From Girardinichthys multiradiatus (lineage: Eukaryota > Chordata > Actinopteri > Cyprinodontiformes > Goodeidae): a DNA stretch of 64,000 nt. Below the pieces are notes generated by a model. It saw nothing but the letters and a program-made list of their open reading frames with translations. It had not been told where the DNA came from and did not search any database. The position numbers were made by a program, and so were the translations under genes. The stretch lies in assembly GCF_021462225.1 (NCBI RefSeq), contig NC_061816.1, positions 6,606,119-6,670,118 on the forward strand, in the 5' to 3' direction. Positions 1-10,576 of this stretch are shown here, in pieces (the stretch's first letter is position 1; each line of letters starts with the position of its first letter).

Positions 1-540
1 AGAGGACGTAGATACTGAGGGTTTGGGCCACGACCATCGTAATTTCCACTAACCGAGGGGACAAAAGGCCAAACAGCAGGGGAGTCTGGAAAAACCCTCT
101 CACACAGCCAGGCCGTGAACATCCAAGCCGGTACTTTGAAGAATAACCCTCTTCCATGGAAACCGACAGAGTACAGGAAACCAGATACGCTCGGCGTCGC
201 ATTCCCACCAGACCCCGCTTCCAGAACAGTCTGAGCTTCATCTGGACACCTGCTCGTCTTCCTCTCCTCCTCCGAGGTTAGCAAGTTCCCATAAAGGCAA
301 CATTAGGGACACCGGACGTAGCTTTAATCCCTGGGAATATAGGATGAAAACTGCCGTCACCGGGAGATAAAGTATATTTAACCATCATTGAGGATCGGAT
401 AGACATGGGTGTCCAGCGATCATAAACCAAGGCAGACAGAACATCGGTGATACAGAGTGAAAACAGCAAAGCAGAGAAAAATAGCATTATCACAGAGCGG
501 AACAAACTGCGACCGGCAGCGGCAAAGCCAAAAACAGGCG
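1..540 (-). pseudogene. 5' head of an L2-type LINE (N-terminal ORF segment)
   Basis: Read on the minus strand this is the amino-terminal part of a fish non-LTR retrotransposon ORF that runs off the left edge of the window. A start at 487 gives a hydrophobic stretch (MLFFSALLFSLC), then a VYDR/SIRSS segment and, after an in-frame TAA at 278-280, an arginine-rich block (RRRRGRRAG) followed by a basic tail. The LINE at 2742-5322 carries the same order (IRESS, then RRRGKRAG) just ahead of its endonuclease, which is why I assign it to the same type. The single stop and possible frame changes make it non-coding now. The endonuclease and reverse transcriptase would lie left of the window. Function of this N-terminal region in the family is not known to me; the basic block suggests nucleic-acid binding. 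Confidence 0.6.
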
Positions 541-1161
541 CCTTTACTGTTTTCCCCACATCCAAGAGAGTTACGGTTTGGAGAAGCACCAAAGAATCGT
601 ACCACCCAGACTGTTGCATGCCCAGAGTGAAGCATGGGGGTGGATCAGTGATGGTTTGGGCTGCCATATCATGGCATTCCCTTGGCCCAATACTTGTGCT
701 AGATGGGCGCATCACTGCCAAGGACTACCGAACCATTCTTGAGGACCATGTGCATCCAATGGTTCAAACATTGTATCCTGAAGGCGGTGCCGTGTATCAG
801 GATGACAATGCACCAATACACACAGCAAGACTGGTGAAAGATTGGTTTGATGAACATGAAAGTGAAGTTGAACATCTCCCATGGCCTGTACAGTCACCAG
901 ATCTAAATATTATTGAGCCACTTTGGGGTGTTTTGGAGGAGCGAGTCAGGAAACGTTTTCCTCCACCAGTATCACGTAGTGACCTAGCCACTATCCTGCA
1001 AGAAGAATGGCTTAAAATCCCTCTGACCACTGTGCAGGACTTGTATATGTCATTCCCAAGACGAATTGACGCTGTATTGGCCGCAAAAGGAGGCCCTACA
1101 CCATACTAATAAATTATTGTGGTCTAAAACGAGGTGTTTCAGTTTCATTGTCCAACCCCTG
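541..1161 (+). mobile_element. 3' half of a DD36E Tc1-like transposon
   Basis: This is the distal half of the same transposon family as the complete copy at 58334-59603. Similarity starts at about 543 and runs through the transposase stop, the subterminal sequence and a 30-nt terminal inverted repeat at 1132-1161, followed by a TA dinucleotide (1162-1163). The proximal half is missing; where it should continue, the sequence switches to a LINE head in opposite orientation (1-540), so the LINE probably inserted into the transposon and the other half may lie left of the window. Confidence 0.85.
543..1109 (+). pseudogene. Tc1-like transposase, C-terminal part (DD36E type)
   Basis: Cut-and-paste DNA transposase fragment of about 188 codons ending at a TAA. 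It lacks both DNA-binding domains and the first catalytic Asp (the FSDES motif lies just upstream of the break). It keeps the rest of the catalytic core: HGGGSVMVWAA, the second Asp in QDDNAP, and the Glu in NIIEPLW, with 36 residues between them. The C-terminus ends GGPTPY. An ATG-initiated frame from 447 is only a chance extension into LINE sequence, so I start the gene remnant at 543. Unlike the copy at 58386-59417 this one has the Gln codon instead of the TAG before SPDLN, so the two copies broke independently. Confidence 0.85.
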
Positions 1162-1163
1162 TA

Positions 1164-1617
1164 GAACTGTGCAAAAGTCTGGAACTATTTATATGGTCTT
1201 TAGTTTTCAACAAAGCAGCCAGATGCTCTCATATTCTTCTAAAGTGGTCTTAATCAATAGTTAATCAGAGTTTCTGAAGGTACTTCAAGGTTCAGTCCAG
1301 TAGTTGCCCATTTTTTATATGTAGATTTACCAATGAATCATTTAGAGATAAAAAGGTCTGGGAATAATTAGTGAAGAAGTCATTGTAACCATGTTGTTCT
1401 CATTTCTTTAGTCAAATCTAGGAATTTACCACTGATAACATAGTTTGGCAGACAGAACACAGGATTTTATCAACAAGGTGATTCCCAAAGAGTTGATAGC
1501 TAAAACCCAGGCTTAGTTAGCTTTACGTAGCCTTCCATCCCTTCATTTTTTTTCACAACCATCCAGGAAGACCATAGTCAGAATTTAAACTAAGGACTTG
1601 GAGCAGGAACCATAACA
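1164..1617. other. Unassigned AT-rich spacer
   Basis: No reading frame, repeat or motif recognised between the transposon end and the TTAG-type repeat. Confidence 0.4.
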
Positions 1618-1866
1618 GTACTGTACCACCTCCGCAACCTTGGCTGAGGCTACCTCATCTTTACTCAGCTTAGCCTGTCCTAGTTTACATTAACTTAGTT
1701 TAGCCTATCTTGGCTTAGCTTGGTTTACCTTACCTTACCCTAGTGCAACTTAGCTTAGGCTACTTTAGCTTAATATCCTAGCTCAGCTCAGTGTAGTTTA
1801 GTTTTGCATTATTTTCCCTTACCTTAGCCTACTTTCGTTTAGCCTATCTTAGTTTAACGTAGTTTA
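1618..1866. repeat. Degenerate TTAG/CTTAGTTTAG simple repeat, left block
   Basis: Dense, imperfect repetition of 5-10 bp words such as CTTAG, TTAGC and TTTAGCCTA over about 250 bp. The same words return at 5331-5392 on the other side of the C-rich block and LINE, so the two blocks look like one array split by later insertions. Confidence 0.7.
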
Positions 1867-1984
1867 TATAGCATCTTAAGCCTGAAGAGGACTGAAATAC
1901 ATTGAAAAACTGAACAGCAATTTCAGAAAAAATATTTATTAATAACTAACATAATTAGCTTTTAAAAGATAACCTTAGTTTTAC

Positions 1985-2741
1985 AGACAGCACCGGCACC
2001 GCCCAGACCGGGGTGACCCTGGCCCGGCTACCGCCCCCCCCGCCCCGAACCCAGTCCCCAACAACCCCCATCCACCTCCGGAGAGGGGGCTATGTACAAA
2101 AGAGGGATCCACATGGCTCAAACCAGCCCGCCAACCAGAGCCACCCATGGACGGAGCAGTACCTACCCCCCAATGAGCTCCGATCCCAACCTCTTGAGTC
2201 CCCCACCTCCAGTGAACCCCAACAAGAACCTCCCCACAGGGTCACCCCCAACAAGGACACCGATATCGAACACATCCCCCCAAACCCAAATTCCCACGAA
2301 TCCCCTCCCCCACAGGGGCACACCCCCACAGGTGAACTCCATGGCCGAGAAGCCACACCCACACAACGCAAGCTCCACACACAGCCCCGCTCTAACAACT
2401 CCCGCTGCACCCTGCTCCCCCACCACACAGCGCGCCACAACGGCAAGTCAAGGGCCCCACACAACGTCACCCCTGCCCACTGGCGCAATAGGGCAGACCC
2501 CACCGAGCACCGCACCCACAACAGGACCCCCGACCCCGTACCATGACGGGACAAACTCATCCACCAAGAGGTCCCCGGCCAGCGGCAGGCACCCAGGGCT
2601 AGTGTCCCCCACCACGCCCCCCTCAGCCACAAAAAACACTACATCACTACCACTGCAACAACCACCCAGGGAGAAACACTATCCAGCTTAGCTCCACCAT
2701 CGGTGACCCCACGCCCTAGAAGTGGACACAACCCCTCCACG
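1985..2741. repeat. C-rich, G-poor unclassified block
   Basis: About 750 bp with extreme strand asymmetry: the plus strand is rich in CCCC, CCCA and ACCC runs and poor in G. It abuts the 3'-truncated LINE at 2742 with no spacer. Several long open frames arise in it only because stop codons are rare in such composition; their products are low-complexity Pro/Thr/Ser or Gly/Trp-rich with no domain. It could be an internal part of an unrecognised retroelement or a separate repeat; I cannot name it. Confidence 0.5.
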
Positions 2742-4175
2742 CCACACTGAGATGGATGAAGACAGGACAGACTGAATGATGGCAGTGTAGAAGATGACCA
2801 ACAGCTCCTGTGGAAGGTTGAACTTCTTGAGGAAGTACAGTCTCTGCTGGGCCTTCTTTCAAACAGTGTCTATGTGTGAAGACCATCTCAGGTCCTCAGA
2901 GATGGTGGTTCCTAAGAACCTGAAGTGGTCCACGGCCGATACAGTGTTGTTGAGGATGGTGAGGGGGTTGTAAGGGGGTGTAAGGGGTGGGGTTCTCCGA
3001 AAGTCCACCACCATTTCCACAGTCTTAAGTGGGTTCAGTTCAAGGTAGTTCTGACCGCACCAGTGTACCAGCCGATCCACCTGCTGTCTGTATGCAGACT
3101 CATCACCGTCCTGGATCAGTGCAATGACAGTGGTGTCGTCTGCAAACTTAAGGAGTTTCACGGACGAGTCCGACGAGGTGCAGTCATTTGTGTACAGAGA
3201 GAAGAGCAGTGGGGATAGAACACATCCCTGGGGGGCACCAGTACTTATTGATCTGGATCGGGAGAAGATGCTCCCCAGTCTCACCTGCTGCTGTCGGTCT
3301 GTCAGGAAGCTGTTGATCCACTGACAGGTGGAGGCTGGGACGTTGAGCTGTGTGAGCTTCTGGTGGAGGATGTCTGGTATGATAGTGTTGAAGGCCGAGC
3401 TGAAGTCTACAAACAGAATCCTGGCGTACGTCCCTGGGTGGTCGAGGTGTTGCAGGATGAAGTGTAGACCTAAGTTAACAGCATCATCTGCCGACCTGTT
3501 TGCTCGGTAAGCAAATTGCAGGGGTTCCAGCAGGGGGCCTGTGATGTCTTTCAGGTGCTTCAACACCAGCCGCTCAAAGGACTTCATGATCACAGACGTC
3601 AGGGCTACAGGCCTGTAGTCATTTAATCCTAGGATGGTGGCTTTCTTGGGAACCGGGATGATGGTGGATCGTTTGAAGCAGGAGGGGACCTCACATTTCT
3701 CCAGTGATTTGTTGAAGATCCTCGTGAAGATCGGAGCGAGTTGATGTGCGCAGGCTTTCAGGCATGATGGGGAGACGTTATCAGGTCCCCCAGCTTTCTT
3801 TGTTTTCATGCACTGAAAGAGCCTGTTTACCTCTTCCTCGGAGATCTTTAGTGCAGGCAGAGGATCTGATGGTGGGGGGTTGGTTGCTTTATGGGAGGAA
3901 TTTGTTCCTGAATGGGATGTAGAGGGGATGATTTGAGGTTTGAATGGCTTCTTGTCATGTCTGCAGTAGAAGCCATTCAGACGGTTGTCCAGGAGACGAC
4001 TCTGTTCAGGATGGGTGGAGGGGCTCTTGTAGGCAGTCAAGTTTCTCAGACCGGTCCATACAGCTGAAGTGTCACCAGTAGAAACTCTGTTCTTAAGATT
4101 CTCACTGTAGCTTCTCTTAGCTGCTTTGTTCTCCTTTGTTAGTCTGTTCCTGGCCTGCTTGTACCGCGCCCAATC
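2742..4175 (-). pseudogene. LINE reverse transcriptase domain
   Basis: Would copy the element's RNA into DNA at a nicked chromosomal target. In the 393-residue open stretch (2859-4040) I see the fingers motif LNDYRPVALTS (about 139-149), the first catalytic Asp in LFVDFSSAF (209-217), GAPQGCVLSPLLFS (268-281) and the catalytic FADD (299-302). The frame is also open upstream to the TGA at 4176-4178, with the motif DWARYKQARNRL, so that stop is a point mutation in a longer ORF. A second TGA at 2859-2861 replaces an Arg codon found in the 33-kb copy (HIDTVRKKAQQR), a CpG-type change. A short in-frame deletion follows (the copy's FLRQLKKF reads FLKKF here). No Met start is meaningful because this is the middle of a polyprotein. 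Confidence 0.85.
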
Positions 4176-5322
4176 TCAACTGATGTGAGCTTCTTCCTTT
4201 TCCCTGCGCAGATTCCTGAGGTGTGGAGTAAACCATGGCTTATTGTTCCCAAAGGTGCAGAAGGTCTTGGTCTGCACACACATGTCCTCACAGAAACTGA
4301 TGTATGATGTCACCACATCAGTTAGTTGGTTTAAGTCAGTGGCTGAGGTTTCAAAAACAGTCCAGTCTGTGCATTCAAAGCAGGCCTGTAGCATCTGCTT
4401 TGATTCCTCAGTCCACTTCTTAACAGTGTGAACCTTGGGTTTGGAAGCTCTTAGTCTCTGTCTGTAGGTTGGGATGAGGTGGATTAGATAATGATCCGAA
4501 AAACCCAGAGCAGCCCTGGTAACAGCATGATATGAGTCCTTTAAAGCTGTGTAACAATGGTCCAGTGTGTTTTTGTCTCTGGTGGGACACTTCATATGCT
4601 GTCTGTATTTGGGGAGTTCATTTGAGAGGTTTGCGCTGTTAAAATCTCCCACTATTATGATGAAAGAGTCCGTGTATTTTTTCTCCAGGTCTGTAATCAG
4701 CTCAGCAAATGTTTTTCCGCGGCAGAAGTGCAGCCATGCGGTGGAAAATACGAGCCAATTATTATAAACGAGGAAAACTCTCTCGGTGAATAAAACGGCT
4801 TACAGATTATGGAAAATGACTCCAGATCCGGGCTACATGTTTTTCCCAGCACTTTTACGTCTCTGCACCAACCTTCGTTTATATAAAAGCGGATTCCGCC
4901 TCCTCGTCTCTTCCCCGATAGCTCCGCACTGCAATCCGCTCTGATCAGCTGGAAGTCCGGCAACAGCACTGCGCGGTCCGGGATGTTTTCACTCAGCCAT
5001 GTCTCGGTGAAGCAGAGAACCGCTGATCTGCGGAGGTCCGTGTTTTTACCGGTGAGAAGAAGCAGCTCGTCCATCTTATTGTTGAGAGAGCGGACATTTG
5101 CCAGGTGGATTGAAGGCAGTGGTGTGCGAAGTCCTCTTTTGCGGAGCTTTACCAGCGCGCCAGCACGCTTTCCCCTCCGCCGTTTTCGGCGCAGGATCCC
5201 ATATAGAGCCGCAGCTCCGCTCGCCAGGAGCTCAGTGAACCTCGGATCGATGAAAGATGGTGAAAAAAACCCAAGAGAGGACTCTCTGATGTTGAGAGGT
5301 TCCTCTAATAAAGGTTATTCCT
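4176..5322 (-). pseudogene. LINE apurinic-type endonuclease domain
   Basis: Endonuclease that would nick target DNA to prime reverse transcription. Visible in order: Arg-rich RRKRRRGKRAG, then HLANVRSLNNKMDEL (start of the fold), the catalytic Glu in CFTETWLSE, GGGIRFYINEGW, then after a frameshift near 4653-4696 the GDFNSANL motif and the SDH motif in GFSDHYLIHL. These are the usual APE-type landmarks. The 5' end stops near 5322, just before TTAG-type repeat sequence, so the element is probably 5'-truncated only slightly. The frameshift and the downstream TGA at 4176-4178 prevent a functional product. Confidence 0.8.
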
Positions 5323-5330
5323 AACACTAC

Positions 5331-5392
5331 TCTTAATTTAGCCAACGTTAGATTAACTTAGTCTACCTTAGTTTCGTTTAGCTTACCTTAGA
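5331..5392. repeat. Degenerate TTAG simple repeat, right block
   Basis: Short continuation of the word set seen at 1618-1866 (TTAGCC, CTTAGT, TTTAGCTTA). Its position immediately outside the LINE suggests that the LINE and C-rich block entered a pre-existing array. Confidence 0.55.
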
Positions 5393-6114
5393 AGGTGCTG
5401 AATTCAGGGTGATGTGTGTTTCAGGTATCTTGCCAAGACTCTACTGAATTTGTTACTGGTTCCTAAAGACATGATTTTCAGATAACCTTTCGTTTGCTGG
5501 GACTTCACTGAAATGTTAGAAAAAACGAGACAAATCCCACAGACAAGCATTAAAAGACTTTCATAAAGTCTGGAGAGCTTCAGATCAAGACAATTTGGAA
5601 ACCAAGTCTAGATACTTGGAAGTAAAATACACTGTCTGGCTTTTCCACAGTACTGTAAATAAAGTACTACAGCTACAATTTAGAGGAGATTTATCACATG
5701 ATAATATTTAGTTGTTTAACATAAAACTCAAGCCTGAAATGTGTTACTTTCATGGTAAAAGGCATAAATTCACACTGTTTTTAGCTAATGGTAAGCATTC
5801 ATGTTATGTACCATTCCTTAAGGAGAGAGAAAACTTCCAAGAGTGTGTGGCAGGGCGTTGTGGTGGCATTTCAACATCTATCAAGGAGGCTAAACAGAGG
5901 CTCATCCAAAACCATTATGGGTTTATTTCTAACTGAGGTTTGTTAGTTTAAGTTATTTTGGACCTGGTATTGTTTTCAGACATTGTTTACCAGAAGTTCT
6001 GAAAATATCAGCATGGTATCTCAGAGCTTTAAAATGTGAGCCAAACCAAAGATATGTTGATAGTGGTACAACACAGATGTGCTCTGTATTGACCCAACTA
6101 ACTTATAGATTTCT
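5393..6114. other. Unassigned spacer
   Basis: AT-rich DNA. An open frame of 74 codons at 5712-5936 (+) has no recognisable domain and I do not call it a gene. Confidence 0.4.
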
Positions 6115-7328
6115 TATATTTTTGTTGGGCACTTAAATGTTTCAGTTCATCAAGCATATTGTAACCTCAGATAAATGTAACCTGAGTGAATACAAAGTAG
6201 CAATTTTGAAAAAATACTTTTGGTTAATACCAACGTCAGGATCAAAACCAACCTAACCTGACCTGAAAAAGTAGTTACCCATCCTAATAAATCATGATTA
6301 TTTAAAATGCTGTCCAATTTCACAAGCCACACCTAGGTCTGATTACTGCAAGACTTGCAGACCCAAGAAATCACACAAGCAGAACCTTACTGCATGTAGT
6401 AAGCTAAAAGATCTCAGAAAGCATCATGCTTCAATCTAAAAAATTTTTTAATTATAATTGAGAAAGTTATTGGTATGTTTCAGTCTGAAAAGGGTTATAA
6501 AGTCAAAGCCATAATCCAAAAATGGAAAAAACCAAGGAAAATCACTTCAAGAGCACACTGACGACTCATCCAGGAGATCACAGAAGAACCCAAAACAACA
6601 TCTAAAGCACTGCCGGCGTCAATGCCTTAGTTAAGGACAGAGTTTATGATTCAACAATAGGAAACAATAACTGGGCAAAAATGGCCTCCATGGGAGAGTT
6701 CTAAGACCAGAACCACTGTTGAGCCAAGGTCCGTCTTACATTTCGAAGACTTTTGGAAAAATATTTTCTGGACTGGCAAGACAAAGATTGAATTTTTTGG
6801 AAGGTGTGCGTCCTGTTACCTCTGAGGGAAAATTAACATCATGTCTACAGTAGTGTGACGATCTGGGGCTGCTTTGCTGCTTCAGGACCTGGACAGATTG
6901 CTGTCTTTGATGGAACCATGAATTTTCCTATCTCTGAATAGCTCCAAAAACAAAATGAAAACAAAACAACTTTTGGAGTGGCCTAGTCAAAGTCAGGATT
7001 TCACTCCAATATAGATGCATGACCTTATACAGGAGGTTAATTCTTCAGTGTCACTGAATGAAAAATTAATCTACAATGACATAAAAGACGCACTGCCAAC
7101 TATTATGAACACTTGACTGCAGTTGTTGCTGCCAAGGGTGGTACAACAAGTTTGTAGTAGGTTTAGGGGGTAATAAAATTTTTACACAGGGCCAGGTTGG
7201 TTTCAAAAGGTATTTTACATAATCAGTGAAAAAAGTATTTCATATTTTCCCAGGTTATACATATTTGATACAGATCATCTAGCTAATTTTAGTAACATTT
7301 AAGTGTGACCAAAAAGCAAAAGCTGAAA
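6115..7328 (+). mobile_element. Full-length Tc1-type transposon relic
   Basis: A decayed Tc1-family element. Inverted terminal segments survive: CACTTAAATGTTTCAG near the left end and ACATTTAAGTGTG near 7306-7318. Between them are recognisable nucleotide stretches of a fish Tc1 transposase gene in the correct order: the CCTAATAAATCATGATT 5' leader, HTH-region words (GGTTATAAAG), GACGACTCATCCA, GACTTTTGGAAAAATAT, TTTTTGGAAGGTGTGCGTCC, GTGTGACGATCTGGGGCTG, GGAGTGGCCTAGTCAAAGTC, and the end GTTGTTGCTGCCAAGGGTGG. No frame stays open; many small indels and stops. An old insertion. Confidence 0.8.
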
Positions 7329-8989
7329 ATGTCCGTAAAGGAGGAAAGTACTTTATTCGACCAGTGTACAAGGTTCTCTGCTTAAAATCACTTTGCTCCT
7401 TCATTGTCACCAAGTCCAAGAAGTGTCTTGTTTTTGTTCAATCCACTGAGAGACAGTGAGTGGGAGCTTGTGACTGTGACCAGGGAGCTTTGTGGATCGT
7501 GTTGCATGATGAGTCAGGGAAAGATGGATGAAACAAAGTCTGGTTCAGGAAAAGGTCATAGTTTGGTCAAGGCATCTATTGAGAGTATGGCAATACTTAA
7601 CCAAAAAGAATAAAGTGTTCTCCCTGTTATCACTGAGAAATTATGAGACATTTTTAATTTGGTGTTAATGTTGGGCATGAAAAAGACAACATTTCCGGGA
7701 CCAACTAGATGTATTGCCTTGTAACAGCTAAAACAAATGAATAATTGGCTTTGCTAGTCTCACCAAAGGTTCAACAACTACAAACACGACAGCAGAAAAT
7801 AGTTGTTCCACCAACAGCCTCAATAGGTTTCCTCATTTGTGGCTTTATTTGTCAACATCTTCTCTAAAAAAACACCTCAGACTTTGCCTCCACTGAAGTT
7901 TACGACTTTGTCAGACTCGCATGCAGCCTGTTCACGGTCCACTTGACACACTGATTATCTCCACTGCTCATGCATTGGGTTTGTTTTCCTGACACTCAAA
8001 ACATTTTGAGGATATAAACTGGTACAGGAAGTAAACTCTGACATCCTAGCTGAGTAAAGCTATCACTCTCACATCCTTGCTTCTGACCGTTTTCTTCCAC
8101 AGCCACCTGAATTGCAGATAAATGTACATGAGTGTGTGTTGGCTTACATGTTAGGAGGCGAGTCAATGATTCATCTTTTGATCCTGGCGTGCTTGTTGTC
8201 AAAAGCCGCCTGGCTTGAAGAGACTGTTGGCCACAATTGACTGTGACAATTAGGGCACGATCACAGTCCCTGAGTGGAGCACTTAAAGGCTAATTTACAT
8301 GTCACTTTGCCGAATTAAAAAAAATAATAATAGCAAGAAAAGATATTCTGCTTTGCTTGCCCTCCCTCCCTCCCTCCTTCTCTTCTATATCTACTCCCCT
8401 TTTTTATTCCTCCATGCCTTGTAAACTGTAATTTGTACACTGCTTAAGGCAACGGGCAGAAGAGAAGCACCCAGCATTTCCATTTGAAAAGAGGCAATCA
8501 CCAGGCCACTGCTGAGCCTTTTGTCCAGCGGTGATGATGGGGGGTGGCGGCAATTTGCAGCCAGAGAAGTTAACCTTCTGCTGAGGTACATTACACACAG
8601 GGTTTAAGTCTACATAAATGCAGATTGACTTGGTTTTTTGATATTCAGGTCTGATATTGTTCTTATATCAAGATTGGGGTTGCCTTCACTGACCTTAAAC
8701 TCCACCATATTCTTCTGTTGCAATGTGTGCAAGGAGAGGATCCCAGTGAACCATAGACTGATAGGGTCACAATTATATGAACACACCTAGTCTTTGTGCA
8801 AGCTGGAGTACAGACTTGTTAAATGTCTACAAAGCAAATTAAGAAGTCTCATGCATTGACTTTAACAGTGGGTTTAATGCCTACTTACTCACCATGAAGT
8901 CAAGTTCTACAAAGATCCTGCTAATGACCTAACTGATCGATTCAGGTGCATTAAAGCAGAGACAGGGGTAAAAGTTGGAGGACATCGGG
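7329..8989. other. Unassigned non-coding stretch with a moderate-GC core
   Basis: No gene supported. It holds a short (CCCT)n run at about 8360-8378. From about 8230 to 8600 the composition is balanced and non-repetitive, with homeodomain-like TAATTT/AATTAA words; this is a candidate for conserved regulatory DNA but that is only an impression. Confidence 0.35.
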
Positions 8990-9885
8990 CCACGTGGACT
9001 AGAGTTTGAAACGTGCTTGAGAGTGTTGGACAGGAGGTACAGACTGATTAAGAAGGAGACTTTCAATGTTGCCTGGCTGTGGAACAGTGGACCAGATCTA
9101 TACACAGTATTACTGAGGGGGTCATGGTTGTCTGGCTACCCGGTCCATGTGCTTTGTGGACCTGCAGAAGCCTTATGACTTTGTCCCCTGAGGCATTTTG
9201 TTGGGGGTGCTGCAGAGGTAGAGTGTGCCAGTAATGGTTTTAAGAACTATCCAGTCCCAAGGATCACAAGTTGTAGTTGTAGAGAGGAGGTTGTCTGGTT
9301 GGGGAACCTTAATGTTTCATCTTGGCGTTTTTGAGGATGAAGGGGTTCTTTGGCATCTTTGGACCATGCACTGGACCAGTCCTCTGCTGTGGGAGAAGTG
9401 GTTGGGATAAGAACCAGCTAGTCTCAGTCTGCTTATTGCTTTCTTTGGGTTGGGTAGCCAACATAAGTGAGTGGGAGAGGAAGTAGGTCCTAGACTACAG
9501 TAATGGAGACGTTACGCTAGACTGTTGTTGTGGAGGAAGACCTGAACCAAATATCAAAACTCTTGATTAACTGATGTCTACATTCCAACCCTCACCTGTG
9601 GTCATGAGATATGAATTATAACCGAAAGAACAAGAACCCAGATACAAGTGGCTAAAATGGTCAGGCTCGGCCTTGGAGACAGGGTGGGCAGCTCCGTCAT
9701 CCAAGGAGAGCTCGAAGTATAACGGGGGCTTCTCCTTCTCAAAATGAGTCAAGGCAGTTCAGCATCTTATGAGGATTTCTCTGTGCACCTCCTTTTAGAG
9801 GTTTTCTAGGCATGTACATCAGGAGAAAATGCCAGGGAAGATCCAGAAAGCAATAGATGGACTATGTATCTTTTTTGGTCTAAGG
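8990..9885 (+). mobile_element. Rex3/RTE-type LINE relic (reverse transcriptase region)
   Basis: Decayed RTE-clade LINE. The word GTGGAACAGTGGACCAG followed by a TCTATAC segment matches the RT region around 'TLDQLYT', then CCGGTCCATGTGCTTTGTGG corresponds to PVHMCFVDL. Further on, CCAACCCTCACCTGTGGTC, GAAAGAACAAGAACCCAGAT and CTCCGTCATCCAAGGAG are the ordered 3' RT/C-terminal words of Rex3. Frames are broken throughout; the short open frames at 8975-9178 and 9225-9410 are pieces of it. Confidence 0.75.
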
Positions 9886-10526
9886 ATGCATTCAAATAAA
9901 CAATCTGGACAACAACCTCCTTCCAAGGATGTGTATTCATTATGATTTAAGCTGCTTGGCTGCCACAGGCGTAGATCAGAGTTTGCTTTGGGTAATCCTA
10001 CAGTCAGTCCAGTGAAACCATTGGAAGTGACATGCAAAACGGCAATTTGGATCAGTTCAAACCAGAAAACTTTAAATAACAATAAAACTGAAAATGCAAA
10101 ATGTTTAAGAGAAAACAACAAAACCAAAACCATGAAAAAAAATCTGAAAACATTTCAGAAAATATATTTCAGACCAAACCAACAACAGAACAAAATAAAA
10201 ATATTTCAGAAAACAGGTGTCACATTTTTATGCTGTTTTACATTATCAATGAGCTCTGAACTCCATTGAACTAATGAAATATCACATCTAAGATCCAAAT
10301 ACTATAAACTGGCCTCTAAACCAACGTATTTAATTAGAAAACAACCACTTTAATTAAGTTATTACAAGCTGAGTCTCTATAACTCTAACAAACACTATGT
10401 CCCTCAGTTTTTCCTCATGGCTGAACTTTCTTTTCTTTTGCTCTGACAGGCTGTTTGTGACAGGTGCAGAGTGTGTGTGTGTGAAAGGACTACCTCCCTC
10501 TGTCCACCCCTCTCATGCTCGCACAT

Positions 10527-10527
<1 letters not shown>
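9886..10527. other. AT-rich spacer with A-rich tract
   Basis: Contains a strongly A-rich plus strand at about 10070-10220. No feature otherwise recognised. Confidence 0.4.

Positions 10528-10574
<47 letters not shown>
10528..10574. repeat. (CA)n microsatellite
   Basis: Uninterrupted CA dinucleotide repeat, about 23 units. Likely length-polymorphic. Confidence 0.98.

Positions 10575-10576
<2 letters not shown>

Larger units (their letters stand above)
2742..5322 (-). mobile_element. L2-type LINE, 3'-truncated and disabled
   Basis: A 2.6-kb non-LTR retrotransposon on the minus strand. From 5' to 3' it has an Arg-rich head, an APE-type endonuclease, a linker and a reverse transcriptase. The 3' end with the last part of the RT ORF and the tail is lost at 2742, where it meets the C-rich block. 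The copy at 33233-34236 is the same subfamily and shows what follows: a C-terminal segment and a tail of ATTCTGA-like units. Two in-frame stops and at least one frameshift show it is dead. The clade call (L2/CR1/Rex1 group) rests on RT motifs and the tail type. Confidence 0.85.

Noticed and set aside
278..721. 147-codon minus-strand frame as a single gene
   Set aside because: Its first third is antisense of the Tc1 transposase and the rest is LINE head; the apparent fusion is an insertion junction.
2013..2691. Long Pro/Thr/Ser-rich open frames on the plus strand and Gly/Trp-rich frames on the minus strand
   Set aside because: They overlap on both strands and exist because the C-rich block rarely forms stop codons; no domain, no conserved start.
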